A model generated the notes under the pieces. It worked only from the letters and a program-made list of their open reading frames with translations, ran no database searches and was not told where the DNA came from. The translations under genes were made by a program, and so were the position numbers. Below are positions 5,314-11,473 of a DNA stretch of 11,473 nucleotides, in pieces; positions within the stretch are counted from its first letter, which is position 1, and the number at the start of each line of letters is the position of its first letter. This stretch comes from Burkholderiales bacterium (lineage in GTDB: Bacteria; Pseudomonadota; Gammaproteobacteria; Burkholderiales; JACMKV01), in NCBI GenBank assembly GCA_014379915.1, contig JACMKV010000136.1, positions 1 to 11,473 on the forward strand, written 5' to 3'.

Positions 5314-6924
5314 TTACTTACCGATCCGGCGGCGGAACGCGTAAAACAGTCCTGCCGACAACAACAGCAGCGGCAGGCCATAATCGGCGGCTCGGTCGGC
5401 GTTCAGCGTACATCCGCCACCGCCACCGCCACCGCCACCATCACCGGCCGGCGCTGGTGCGGGAGTTCCGCCGCCCCCCGGAGCCGGATCATCATCCATG
5501 ATCGTGACGGTCGCGGTGTCCGCACCAAGTACTGCGCCGCCGGTCGGCGCACTCAGCGTTACCGTGAAGCTTTCGTTGTCGTCATCCGTGGAATCGTTGT
5601 TGATGGGCACAGTTACCGTCTTCGCCGTAGCGTCGCCGTCAACGAAGCTGATTGTCGCGGGTGTCGCCGTGGCAGTGAAGTCGGAACCCGACGCCGCCGA
5701 TCCCGGCGTCGGCGTGACCGTTGCACTCACTGCACCAGTGCTACCTCCTGTGCGCGTAACCGTCAACGTTACAACGCCGCCAGCGACATTCTCGGCCACC
5801 GTCACGGCTGCCGGATCGAATTGCAGGGTACCGGCGGCAGGAGCTGGGCCGGGCGACCCGTCGGCGATAGCGACATATTTGGGGTTATTGCGCACGGGAA
5901 AGGGGTTGTTTGCGATCGGCGTTGCCGTGGCGCCGGCGATATCGAATACCGAAATCGAATCGTTCGCCGTATTGCCCGAGGTGCCGCCATTGGTAACGTA
6001 TAAGCGCGAATCCGATAAACGGAAGTTGAAGTACTGCGGGCGGGTGCCGGTAGGGGTGCTTACAAATGGTCCGCCAAAAGGCGAAGTGTTGGCGAATGAG
6101 GCGATGCCGTTTCCGAAAGGAAAGCTGACGAAGATCCGGCTGCGATCGGGGGTCAGGCGGACGCCGAGCGGCTGCCCTCCGAGCGCAAGCGGAGGACCGT
6201 CTGCCGTAGCAGCATCGGTGGTCGGATTGATGTTGAAAATCGAGATGTTGTCGTCGCCAGCATTCGTCACAAACAGACGGTTGGCGACGGCGTCGTACTC
6301 GACATCGGTTGGCTGATCACCGGTCACAATCGCGTTGTTGGGCGCCGGCACTAAAGCCGGTGGGTTTGCATCGGCGGCGATTGCCGAAACCCTCGCGCTG
6401 CCCAAATTGGCAACATAGGCGCGCGACCCGCTGCCATTGAACACGATCGCCTGCGTCCCCTGAAATGTGGTGACGATGGGTGAACCTAACACTGTCCCCG
6501 TGGTGCCTGCGGCGGTGTCCACCACTACGACGTCGCCGCTTTGGCGGACGACATACAGCAGATCGGTGTTGGGGCGAAATGCGAGATCGATCGGTGAACC
6601 GCTGCCAGGCAAAGCGATCTCTGCAAGAAAGGTATTATCGGAAAGCTGGAGCACTTCGACCGTGTCATCGAGAAAGTTCGCGATGTACGCGCGCGTTGAA
6701 GTCCGATTGATCACGATTTCTTGCGGGCCGGAGACTGCGGTTGCCGTAGCAGGTATGGGGACGGTAATGACGACGGAATTGTCTGCCGTGTCGATCACCG
6801 TGACACTACCGGTCGCACCATCGAGCACATTGACGACGTACGCATTCGGCGCGGCCTGCGCTGCTATGCTGACGAGCGACAGCAGCAAAGCGCCCAGCGT
6901 TTTCCAGGCTGATAAAGACTTCAT
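5314..6924 (-). CDS. Secreted beta-propeller / Calx-beta protein with C-terminal sorting tail
   Basis: The 536-residue product has four parts. Residues 1-25 are a signal peptide (GALLLSLVSIAAQA). Residues 27-352 form a YVTN/lactonase-like beta-propeller with about six repeats of the type RAYIANFLDDTVEV, RAYVANLGSARVS, RLFVTNAGDDNISIF and RLYVTNGG...SISVFD. Residues 367-478 are a Calx-beta domain (VTVAENVAGGVVTLTVTR to TATVTIMDDD) with an acidic calcium-binding-like end. A Gly/Pro/Ala linker with nine glycines leads to Cys505, a hydrophobic stretch (517-530) and RRR (531-533). This Gly-run/Cys/hydrophobic/Arg tail resembles CTERM sorting signals, perhaps the JDVT- or MYXO-CTERM class. The ATG at 6924 has the window's only good Shine-Dalgarno sequence and starts the signal peptide; the open frame upstream is not coding. 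The ligand is unknown. Confidence 0.87.
   Translation of the reverse strand: MKSLSAWKTLGALLLSLVSIAAQAAPNAYVVNVLDGATGSVTVIDTADNSVVITVPIPATATAVSGPQEIVINRTSTRAYIANFLDDTVEVLQLSDNTFLAEIALPGSGSPIDLAFRPNTDLLYVVRQSGDVVVVDTAAGTTGTVLGSPIVTTFQGTQAIVFNGSGSRAYVANLGSARVSAIAADANPPALVPAPNNAIVTGDQPTDVEYDAVANRLFVTNAGDDNISIFNINPTTDAATADGPPLALGGQPLGVRLTPDRSRIFVSFPFGNGIASFANTSPFGGPFVSTPTGTRPQYFNFRLSDSRLYVTNGGTSGNTANDSISVFDIAGATATPIANNPFPVRNNPKYVAIADGSPGPAPAAGTLQFDPAAVTVAENVAGGVVTLTVTRTGGSTGAVSATVTPTPGSAASGSDFTATATPATISFVDGDATAKTVTVPINNDSTDDDNESFTVTLSAPTGGAVLGADTATVTIMDDDPAPGGGGTPAPAPAGDGGGGGGGGGCTLNADRAADYGLPLLLLSAGLFYAFRRRIGK
5414..5440. repeat. Hexanucleotide microsatellite encoding the Gly run
   Basis: CCGCCA is repeated four times (5414-5437) followed by a half unit. 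On the coding strand this reads as alternating GGT/GGC codons for the glycines just before Cys505. Because the unit is six bases, slippage would change the glycine number without breaking the frame, altering spacer length next to the sorting tail. Confidence 0.85.
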
Positions 6925-6928
6925 TTGT

Positions 6929-6936
6929 TCCCCTTT
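6929..6936 (-). promoter_or_regulatory. Shine-Dalgarno sequence of the propeller gene
   Basis: On the minus strand AAAGGGGA lies 4 nt before the ATG at 6924. It fixes the start at the signal-peptide methionine rather than at the far upstream end of the open frame. It is the only clear ribosome binding site among the genes of this window. Confidence 0.75.
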
Positions 6937-6958
6937 CGCTGATTTTAAGGGCGTGGCG

Positions 6959-6983
6959 TTCCGAGTCGTTGTTATTCTCGGAA
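6959..6983 (-). promoter_or_regulatory. Operator-like palindrome upstream of the propeller gene (copy 2)
   Basis: On the minus strand the site has arms TTCCGA and TCGGAA around GAA-TAACAA-CGAC, ending 34 bp before the ATG. The perfect inverted repeat extends to 7 bp (TTCCGAG/CTCGGAA). About 20 of 24-25 positions match the site at 4290-4313 in the same orientation relative to the gene. It lies downstream of the promoter candidate at 7049-7077, as a repressor site or leader hairpin would. Confidence 0.5.
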
Positions 6984-7048
6984 TTGCATCCAGGCGGGAC
7001 TGTAGGGCGAGCCGATTTGTAGAGGTGTCGGCAAACTGGCCAGAGCGC

Positions 7049-7077
7049 ATGGTAATGTGAGTTGCATAGCCTGTAAA
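7049..7077 (-). promoter_or_regulatory. Candidate sigma-70 promoter of the propeller gene
   Basis: On the minus strand TTTACA (7077-7072) is followed after exactly 17 bp by TACCAT (7054-7049). The -35 box has one mismatch to consensus and the -10 box two. Transcription would begin near 7042 and give a leader of about 118 nt containing the palindrome at 6959-6983. The remainder of the 6925-7217 gap shows no gene and no riboswitch I recognise. Confidence 0.35.
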
Positions 7078-7184
7078 CATACGTTTCCCGGCTCTGGCGG
7101 GTTTCGCAGACGGGGCACTGAACGATGTTCGAGCATGCGTATGCGCAAATGAGATGGCCAACGACGTCACGTTTATCAGTCGCG

Positions 7185-7212
7185 GGTCAGGTTGACTACA
7201 GCCTATCTGACC
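7185..7212 (-). terminator. Weak hairpin after the C13 peptidase gene
   Basis: GGTCAG and CTGACC form a perfect 6-bp stem with a 16-nt loop, 5 bp beyond the stop of the peptidase gene on the minus strand. No T-run follows, so intrinsic termination is doubtful. It may be an mRNA 3'-end stem, or read-through into the propeller gene may occur. Confidence 0.3.
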
Positions 7213-7217
7213 AGCCC

Positions 7218-8678
7218 TCACTCAGCCGTGGAGGTCTGGGCGAGAACGCGATCGCCATGCCGCTGCAGTCGCGACTCGAGGGCTTTTAACTTCGGCGCGA
7301 TCGCGCCACCGACTTCGATTTGCGGTTGCGAGTGCGCGTAGCCCTGTTCGTTCTCCCATCGCACGATGGTTTCGAGCGCTCCCGCAAAGGCGTCGGCGAA
7401 TGAATACTTCGCGCGCAATTGCTCGTCGAACAGCGCGCGGCCGAACCACGTGAAATCGGCTTCGTTGCTGCAGCCGAACGACGTGTTTTTGGCGTCGGCC
7501 GCAGTCATGATCAGTGTGTTTTCATTTTTTAGCGGCACGACAAAGCCGCCGGAATAGCACGCCGAGATCGCGATAATCCGCCATTTGATGCCGGCGCGCG
7601 CGAGGGTTTCGCGCAGGAATTCGGCGTCGATCTGGTTCAGTTGCAGCGGCTCGAATTCAATTTGCAGCTCATGAAATTGCGAGCCGTGAGTCGTGATGAA
7701 CAGGAACAGCATGTCTTCGTCCGCATCCATGATCCCGGCAATTTCTTCCAGCGTGCGGGCGAGGTGCGTGGTCGTCGCAAGCGGTGTTTGCGCCAGCGTT
7801 CGCGCATTATTGATCAACGCGATCGAGCGGCCGGCGGTATCGAAACGCTCGTCGAACAACTTCTTCACCGCCTGCGTTTCTTTCATGAACACATCCTGAC
7901 TCGCGTACGGCGCGAAGCCGACAAAGTACAGATCGGTAACGCCGGGGCGCTGCGGCGCCAGCGCGGCGAGTTGGGCGCCGAGTAGCCGTGGTTGCGCTTC
8001 GAGGACATTTTCGGACGCGACCGAGGGCAGGCCGGCGTGGATTTCCTCATCCGCCGCAACCCACAGTTCGCCGGCCGGGAAAAACCACTGTGGCATGATC
8101 CCGAGGCCGACGATGAGTGCCGCTGCCAGCAACGTTTTCGGCATATGCCAACCGGTGACCAGAATCACGCTGGCGATCGTCACCGCAAGCGCCCAGCCCA
8201 GGTACGCCGTATAAAGCGCCGAGTTGATTTCGTGCATCGGGAACGGCAGCACGTTGCCGAGGATGTCGCCGATGGATGCGCCGAGCCCGCCTGCGTCATC
8301 ACCTCCCGCGACCGCCGCCAGTCCGAGGTAGGCCACGGTGAAGGCCGGCGCCGTGGTCAGCGCGACAACCGGAATCGCCAATGCGAGCGACATATCGCCT
8401 TGCAGCCGCGCGATCAGATATCCGGCGAGCAACAGCAGCGCGATAAAAAATATTTCACCGGGCAGTGCAGCCGGATTCAAAACGCCGTCGCTGCCATTGG
8501 CAGCGACGCTAACCAGCAAATTGAGCGTCAACTGCAAGGTCGCAAGCGCGATCAACTGGTCGGGCGAAACACGGAAATCGGCAAGCCTCAAGCGGCGAAC
8601 CATCAGCGCCGCGAGGCGTACGCCGCTTTTCAGATTGACGCCGAGATCGCGCCAGAAACAGGAGTTGCCTGGTGTCAT
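7218..8678 (-). CDS. Multi-spanning membrane C13 family (legumain-like) cysteine peptidase
   Basis: The 486-residue product has an N-terminal membrane half and a C-terminal peptidase half. About five hydrophobic helices are seen (near 41-60, 73-91, 97-121, 158-176 and 181-199). Family C13 catalytic motifs follow: FLFITTHGS with His331, and IIAISACYSGGFVVP with Cys374, preceded by the expected hydrophobic strands. Basic residues at the N-terminus (RDLGVNLKSGVR, RRLR) suggest it is cytoplasmic; five helices would then place the catalytic domain in the periplasm. Clan CD contains legumain, caspases and the GPI8 transamidase. Specificity cannot be read from the sequence. Met26 is an alternative start; neither has a good Shine-Dalgarno sequence. 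It lies 124 bp after cca and 293 bp before the propeller gene. Confidence 0.85.
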   Translation of the reverse strand: MTPGNSCFWRDLGVNLKSGVRLAALMVRRLRLADFRVSPDQLIALATLQLTLNLLVSVAANGSDGVLNPAALPGEIFFIALLLLAGYLIARLQGDMSLALAIPVVALTTAPAFTVAYLGLAAVAGGDDAGGLGASIGDILGNVLPFPMHEINSALYTAYLGWALAVTIASVILVTGWHMPKTLLAAALIVGLGIMPQWFFPAGELWVAADEEIHAGLPSVASENVLEAQPRLLGAQLAALAPQRPGVTDLYFVGFAPYASQDVFMKETQAVKKLFDERFDTAGRSIALINNARTLAQTPLATTTHLARTLEEIAGIMDADEDMLFLFITTHGSQFHELQIEFEPLQLNQIDAEFLRETLARAGIKWRIIAISACYSGGFVVPLKNENTLIMTAADAKNTSFGCSNEADFTWFGRALFDEQLRAKYSFADAFAGALETIVRWENEQGYAHSQPQIEVGGAIAPKLKALESRLQRHGDRVLAQTSTAE

Positions 8679-8682
8679 GCCG

Positions 8683-8720
8683 ATTGTTTTGCCTTGCCTG
8701 CCTTCGTCAATTGAACAATT
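8683..8720 (-). promoter_or_regulatory. Possible promoter and small palindrome before the C13 peptidase gene
   Basis: On the minus strand TTGACG (8710-8705) is followed after 16 bp by AACAAT (8688-8683), with the ATG at 8678 only 4 bp further on. The -35 box overlaps a short palindrome, AATTG-TT-CAATT on the minus strand (8720-8709). As for apaG, this would put the transcript start at the start codon. Weak evidence. Confidence 0.2.
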
Positions 8721-8802
8721 ATTTCGCCGCGGCGGGGGAGTAAGAGTTTAGGAACCTCTGCGGCTTCGATCAGGAGACTGTCCCCCAAACAGGAAATCAG
8801 CA

Positions 8803-10050
8803 TCACCGCAGATCGCCCAGAACCGCGCGTATCGCTGTCAGACGAGCCTCGTGGATTCGTTCGCGAATCGTCGCAGGCTCGCCTTGCCCGGCGATGGCGC
8901 CCGAGTCGACAGTTTGCGCGGCAACCAGCGCGCGTGCCAGGCGCATCGCTTGCGGGTACGGGCTGACCGCGCCATCCGAACTAGCGCTCGAGCTGCCGCT
9001 GACTTCAGAGACGCGGCCGCGAAAATCGCATTCGCACACCCGCAGCATCTGGGCAAAGCGCTGCGGCTTGCGGAAGGCATCGGTCGCTTCGAGCAGTTTC
9101 AGAATGGTCGCAGGCTTCAACTCGAGCGCGCGATGGGCGTTGCCGTGATGGAGTGCGGTTAGCCGCGCGAGGTCGCGGCACTCGTTCGGCGCCCGCAGAC
9201 GTGCGCACAATTCCTCGACCAGTTTCAGGCCGCGCGCCTCATGGCCGATGTGCCGCGGCAGGATTTCCACCGGCGTCGTTCCCTTGCCGAGATCGTGCGT
9301 CAATGCGGCGAAGCGTTCCGCCAACGACAGACCTCGGGCGGCGGCGCAGTCGACGGCCTGCATCACATGAATGCCGGTATCGATTTCCGGGTGATACCTG
9401 GCCGGCTGCGGCACGCCAAACAAGCGATCGACTTCGGGCAGGATCCTTTCCAGCGCGCCGCAGTCGCGTAACGCCACAAACATGCGCGAGGGCTTTTGCT
9501 CCATCAGACCCTTGGCCAACTCCTGCCAGACGCGTTCCGCGACCAGCGCATCGACTTCACCGGCCGTTGTCATCCGCCGCATCAGCGCCACGGTCTCCGG
9601 CGCAATGGCAAAACCGAAGCGCGCGGCGAAGCGCGCAACGCGCAGCACGCGCACCGGGTCTTCGGCGAAGGCCGGGCTGACGTGGCGCAGAATCCCGGCG
9701 CGCAAATCGGCGACGCCGCCGAACGGATCGATCAGCGCGCCGCTTTCGTCGCGTGCGATCGCGTTGATGGTCAGATCGCGGCGCTGCAAATCCTGTTCGA
9801 GCGTGACATCCGGCGCTGCATGCACGACAAAACCTGTGTAGCCCGGCCCTGTCTTGCGTTCGGTGCGCGCCAGCGCGTGCTCCTCGTGCGTTTCGGGATG
9901 CAGAAAAACCGGAAAATCTCTGCCGACCGGCTTGTAGCCGAGTTGCATCATCTGCTCAGGTGTCGCGCCGACGACGACCAAATCGCGATCCTTGACCGGC
10001 AGACCGAGTAATTCGTCCCGCACGGCGCCGCCGACTTCGTAGAGCTGCAT
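8803..10050 (-). CDS. cca: CCA tRNA nucleotidyltransferase (multifunctional, with HD domain)
   Basis: This enzyme adds or repairs the 3'-terminal CCA of tRNAs. The 415 residues start MQLYEVGGAVRDELLGLPVKDRD, almost the E. coli N-terminus, so the ATG at 10050 is preferred to the TTG one codon upstream. Motifs seen are GGAVRD (7-12), the metal-binding DRD (21-23), RRDLTINAIA (90-99) and EDPVRVLRVARFAARFGF (130-147). The C-terminal HD phosphohydrolase domain (H252, D253 in THDLGKG) is the extra domain of the E. coli-type enzyme with 2',3'-cyclic phosphodiesterase and phosphatase activity. A Ser-rich insert of about ten residues (SGSSSASSDGAVS) lies near 351-363 where relatives are shorter. The upstream neighbour is the NDUFA9-like SDR gene, a common betaproteobacterial pairing. 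Confidence 0.96.
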   Translation of the reverse strand: MQLYEVGGAVRDELLGLPVKDRDLVVVGATPEQMMQLGYKPVGRDFPVFLHPETHEEHALARTERKTGPGYTGFVVHAAPDVTLEQDLQRRDLTINAIARDESGALIDPFGGVADLRAGILRHVSPAFAEDPVRVLRVARFAARFGFAIAPETVALMRRMTTAGEVDALVAERVWQELAKGLMEQKPSRMFVALRDCGALERILPEVDRLFGVPQPARYHPEIDTGIHVMQAVDCAAARGLSLAERFAALTHDLGKGTTPVEILPRHIGHEARGLKLVEELCARLRAPNECRDLARLTALHHGNAHRALELKPATILKLLEATDAFRKPQRFAQMLRVCECDFRGRVSEVSGSSSASSDGAVSPYPQAMRLARALVAAQTVDSGAIAGQGEPATIRERIHEARLTAIRAVLGDLR

Positions 10051-10068
10051 CAAACGACAGCGTGGGTC

Positions 10069-10132
10069 ATCCCGTCACGCAGCAGCTTGAAACAAACTGG
10101 CGTCATGAACCGATTTCGAGAAGCGACGGGAT
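10069..10132. repeat. Inverted repeat in the cca leader
   Basis: ATCCCGTCAC (10069-10078) and GCGACGGGAT (10123-10132) are complementary at nine of ten positions across a 44-nt loop. The whole structure lies between the SDR gene and cca, ending 18 bp before the cca ATG. It could form a leader stem. Confidence 0.4.
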
Positions 10133-10140
10133 AGGAGGTG

Positions 10141-10160
10141 TCATGGCAACTCATGGCAAC
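10141..10160. repeat. 10-bp tandem duplication in the SDR-cca gap
   Basis: TCATGGCAAC occurs twice in direct succession just after the stop of the NDUFA9-like gene. It looks like a simple slippage duplication; no function is evident. Confidence 0.6.
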
Positions 10161-10164
10161 CCCT

Positions 10165-11193
10165 TCACTTCTGATCGACTCGATCCGACCGTCGCTGACC
10201 GCTTGTTCCACGTCCCGCTGTCAAGCGCATGTCGTCGTAATCGGACTTGCGCGGGCGCAGATAGCCGGGCACGACAACTTCGATCGAAGCCGGCTTTATG
10301 CCGAACGGGAAAGCGCAGGCGGCGCCGCCGCGCCTTCCGTCATCGCAGACGTTATCGATTTGCATCGAGTGGTAGTTGTCGCGCGTCATCAGTTTGACCG
10401 GCAGCCATCCCATTGCCGTCGCCTGCCAGTAAGAGAGCCGGTCATTGAGGCCAATGATGCGGCGCGGATGACCGGCTGCGCGGCTCGCATATTCGACAAG
10501 CTTGCGCAGCGTATAAACGTCAGGGCCGCACAGATCGTAGCTGTGGCCAGCCGCGGCGGGCACGAACAGGCTTTCCACAAAAGCGCGCGCGACGTCTTCG
10601 ACGAATACCGGCTGAAAGCGTGCCCGCGGACAGGCAAGCACGATGACCGGTAACCACCTGGCCAGCGCCGCGAACATGTTCAGAAAGCTATCGCCCGGGC
10701 CAAAAATCACGGATGGACGAAACACCGTGGCGCCGACGCCGCTTCCCGGACTCGACTGTGAACTGGCGCCAGCGGCGCGGCGCAGCAGCGCTTCGCCGCG
10801 ACCCTTCGAGCGCAAATATTCGCTAGGCGCGTTCGGGCTCGCATTCAACGCGCTCATGTGCAGCAGGCGGCCGACACCGGATTTGACGCAGGCTGCGGCG
10901 ATCTTGCGCGGCAACCCGACGTGCGCAGCTTCGAAAGCGCCTTCGCGGCTTTCGTGCAGGATGCCGATCAGGTTGATCACGGCGTCGCAGCGGGCGGTCA
11001 GCTTATCGAGCGTTTGCTGGTCGTGCACGTCGGCGTTTACGACGTCGACCATCGGCAGCACGAGCAAATGCCTGGCGCGCTCGCGATTGCGCGTCGGCAC
11101 GATGACTTTGAGGCGGCGCGTCGCGAGCTGGTGGACGATATGGCGGCCCACGAAGCCACTGCCGCCGAAAACGCAAACTCTGGAAATGTTCAT
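10165..11193 (-). CDS. NAD(P)-binding SDR, complex I NDUFA9-like subfamily
   Basis: The 342-residue product is an atypical short-chain dehydrogenase/reductase. It has the N-terminal Rossmann motif VCVFGGSGFVGRHIV (G10, G13, G16), INLIGIL (73-79), HMSALNA (112-118) with YLRSKGRGE in place of the classical YxxxK region, and FRPSVIFGPGDSFLNMF (158-173), all hallmarks of the group related to mitochondrial complex I subunit NDUFA9. Bacterial members have no proven reaction; roles in quinone or redox assembly are suggested by homology only. It is somewhat longer than usual owing to short low-complexity inserts (SSQSSPGSGVGA near 144-155, DDGRRGGAAC near 284-293). The ATG at 11193 directly begins the Rossmann strand; there is no Shine-Dalgarno sequence. 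It precedes cca by 114 bp. Confidence 0.88.
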   Translation of the reverse strand: MNISRVCVFGGSGFVGRHIVHQLATRRLKVIVPTRNRERARHLLVLPMVDVVNADVHDQQTLDKLTARCDAVINLIGILHESREGAFEAAHVGLPRKIAAACVKSGVGRLLHMSALNASPNAPSEYLRSKGRGEALLRRAAGASSQSSPGSGVGATVFRPSVIFGPGDSFLNMFAALARWLPVIVLACPRARFQPVFVEDVARAFVESLFVPAAAGHSYDLCGPDVYTLRKLVEYASRAAGHPRRIIGLNDRLSYWQATAMGWLPVKLMTRDNYHSMQIDNVCDDGRRGGAACAFPFGIKPASIEVVVPGYLRPRKSDYDDMRLTAGRGTSGQRRSDRVDQK

Positions 11194-11294
11194 AAGCGAG
11201 GGTCAAAGAGATGGTTTAAGCAGGCTTTGGTCGCGGAAGGTGGTGCTTGAACCGCCCCCGCCTAACAAACCGTCACCAGGAGGTTCTGATTAAG

Positions 11295-11345
11295 CCGTCC
11301 TTCCCGCGAAGCTTGTCCCGACAGGCCGTAAGCCGGTCGCGGGAA
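11295..11345. repeat. ATTCCCGC/GCGGGAAT-type inverted repeat (copy 1)
   Basis: TTCCCGCGA (11301-11309) and TCGCGGGAA (11337-11345) form perfect 9-bp arms. The outer flank CCGTC at 11295 extends the match to the second copy in opposite orientation. Such elements resemble the dRS3-type dispersed repeats known from Neisseria and other betaproteobacteria. It lies upstream of the SDR gene, with no gene between here and the window end. Confidence 0.6.
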
Positions 11346-11385
11346 TCTAGCGTTGTCTTAACCATCTGATTCTTCTAGCTTATTG

Positions 11386-11437
11386 ATTCCCGCTGCAGCC
11401 TGCCCTCGAATGCTTTAATCGGGGGCGGGAATGACGG
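11386..11437. repeat. ATTCCCGC/GCGGGAAT-type inverted repeat (copy 2, opposite orientation)
   Basis: ATTCCCGC (11386-11393) and GCGGGAAT (11425-11432) form perfect 8-bp arms, followed by GACGG. GCGGGAATGACGG (11425-11437) is complementary to CCGTCCTTCCCGC (11295-11307) except at one base, so the two copies face each other and together make a larger inverted structure of 143 bp. Confidence 0.6.
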
Positions 11438-11473
11438 CGATGAGGGACCACTGTCCAAAGCTTCCCTAACTGA

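Noticed and set aside
5498..6316. Long plus-strand open frame opposite the propeller gene
   Set aside because: Its Val/Pro/Ala-rich translation is the antisense reading of the propeller and Calx-beta domains, which have clear domain structure, signal peptide and ribosome binding site on the minus strand.
6925..7221. N-terminal extension of the propeller protein up to 7221
   Set aside because: The frame is open, but the added 99 residues are low in structure, would bury the signal peptide, and lie upstream of the good Shine-Dalgarno sequence at 6929-6936.
7992..8714. Plus-strand open frame opposite the C13 peptidase gene
   Set aside because: Arg/Gln-rich composition typical of antisense to a GC-rich gene. 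The minus strand has catalytic motifs and membrane helices.
10133..10397. AGGAGGTG followed by ATG on the plus strand before an open frame
   Set aside because: A good-looking ribosome binding site, but the frame soon becomes the Arg-rich antisense of the conserved SDR gene and the spacing to the ATG is short. Chance match.
1..11473. CRISPR arrays, tRNA or rRNA genes, known riboswitches, intact transposase genes
   Set aside because: No regularly spaced repeats, no cloverleaf with a GGTTCGAATC-type arm, no recognised aptamer and no transposase motif were found in the gaps.

Overview
The window looks like chromosomal DNA of a betaproteobacterium. The gene neighbourhoods apaG / rpe-gph-trpE and cca next to a complex I NDUFA9-like SDR gene are typical of that class, the DNA is moderately GC-rich, and the right end carries inverted repeats of the ATTCCCGC...GCGGGAAT type common there. 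I cannot name a genus.

Layout. On the minus strand from the left edge are a partial SAM-dependent methyltransferase gene (1-291) and apaG (324-722). A divergent intergenic region (723-1042) holds a 19-bp tandem repeat and a 141-bp palindromic, MITE-like element lying almost directly in front of rpe. On the plus strand follow rpe, gph and trpE (1043-3956). Right after trpE come about 23 bp that read as the first codons of trpG, then about 300 bp without a gene, then a secreted diheme cytochrome c gene (4356-5036). A strong hairpin terminator (5249-5280) sits in the convergent gap. The right half is all on the minus strand. In transcription order it runs: NDUFA9-like SDR (11193-10165), cca (10050-8803), a multi-spanning membrane C13 (legumain/GPI8-clan) peptidase (8678-7218), and a secreted beta-propeller + Calx-beta protein ending in a Gly-run/Cys/hydrophobic/Arg sorting tail (6924-5314).

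How the genes work together. The left half is housekeeping: pentose phosphate (Rpe), 2-phosphoglycolate detoxification (Gph) and the first step of tryptophan synthesis (TrpE). The trp operon appears to have lost trpG and what followed it here. The centre is accessory and envelope-directed: a periplasmic cytochrome, a C-terminally anchored surface protein and a membrane cysteine peptidase. The cytochrome and propeller genes are convergent and distant, but each carries almost the same 24-25 bp palindrome 34-42 bp before its start codon, suggesting shared regulation. The peptidase lies just upstream of the surface-protein gene, its catalytic domain is predicted periplasmic, and it belongs to the clan of the GPI transamidase, so it is a candidate processing enzyme for the sorting tail. 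That last point is a hypothesis.

Only one of the ten protein genes (the propeller protein) has a clear Shine-Dalgarno sequence. No tRNA, rRNA, CRISPR array or intact insertion sequence was seen.
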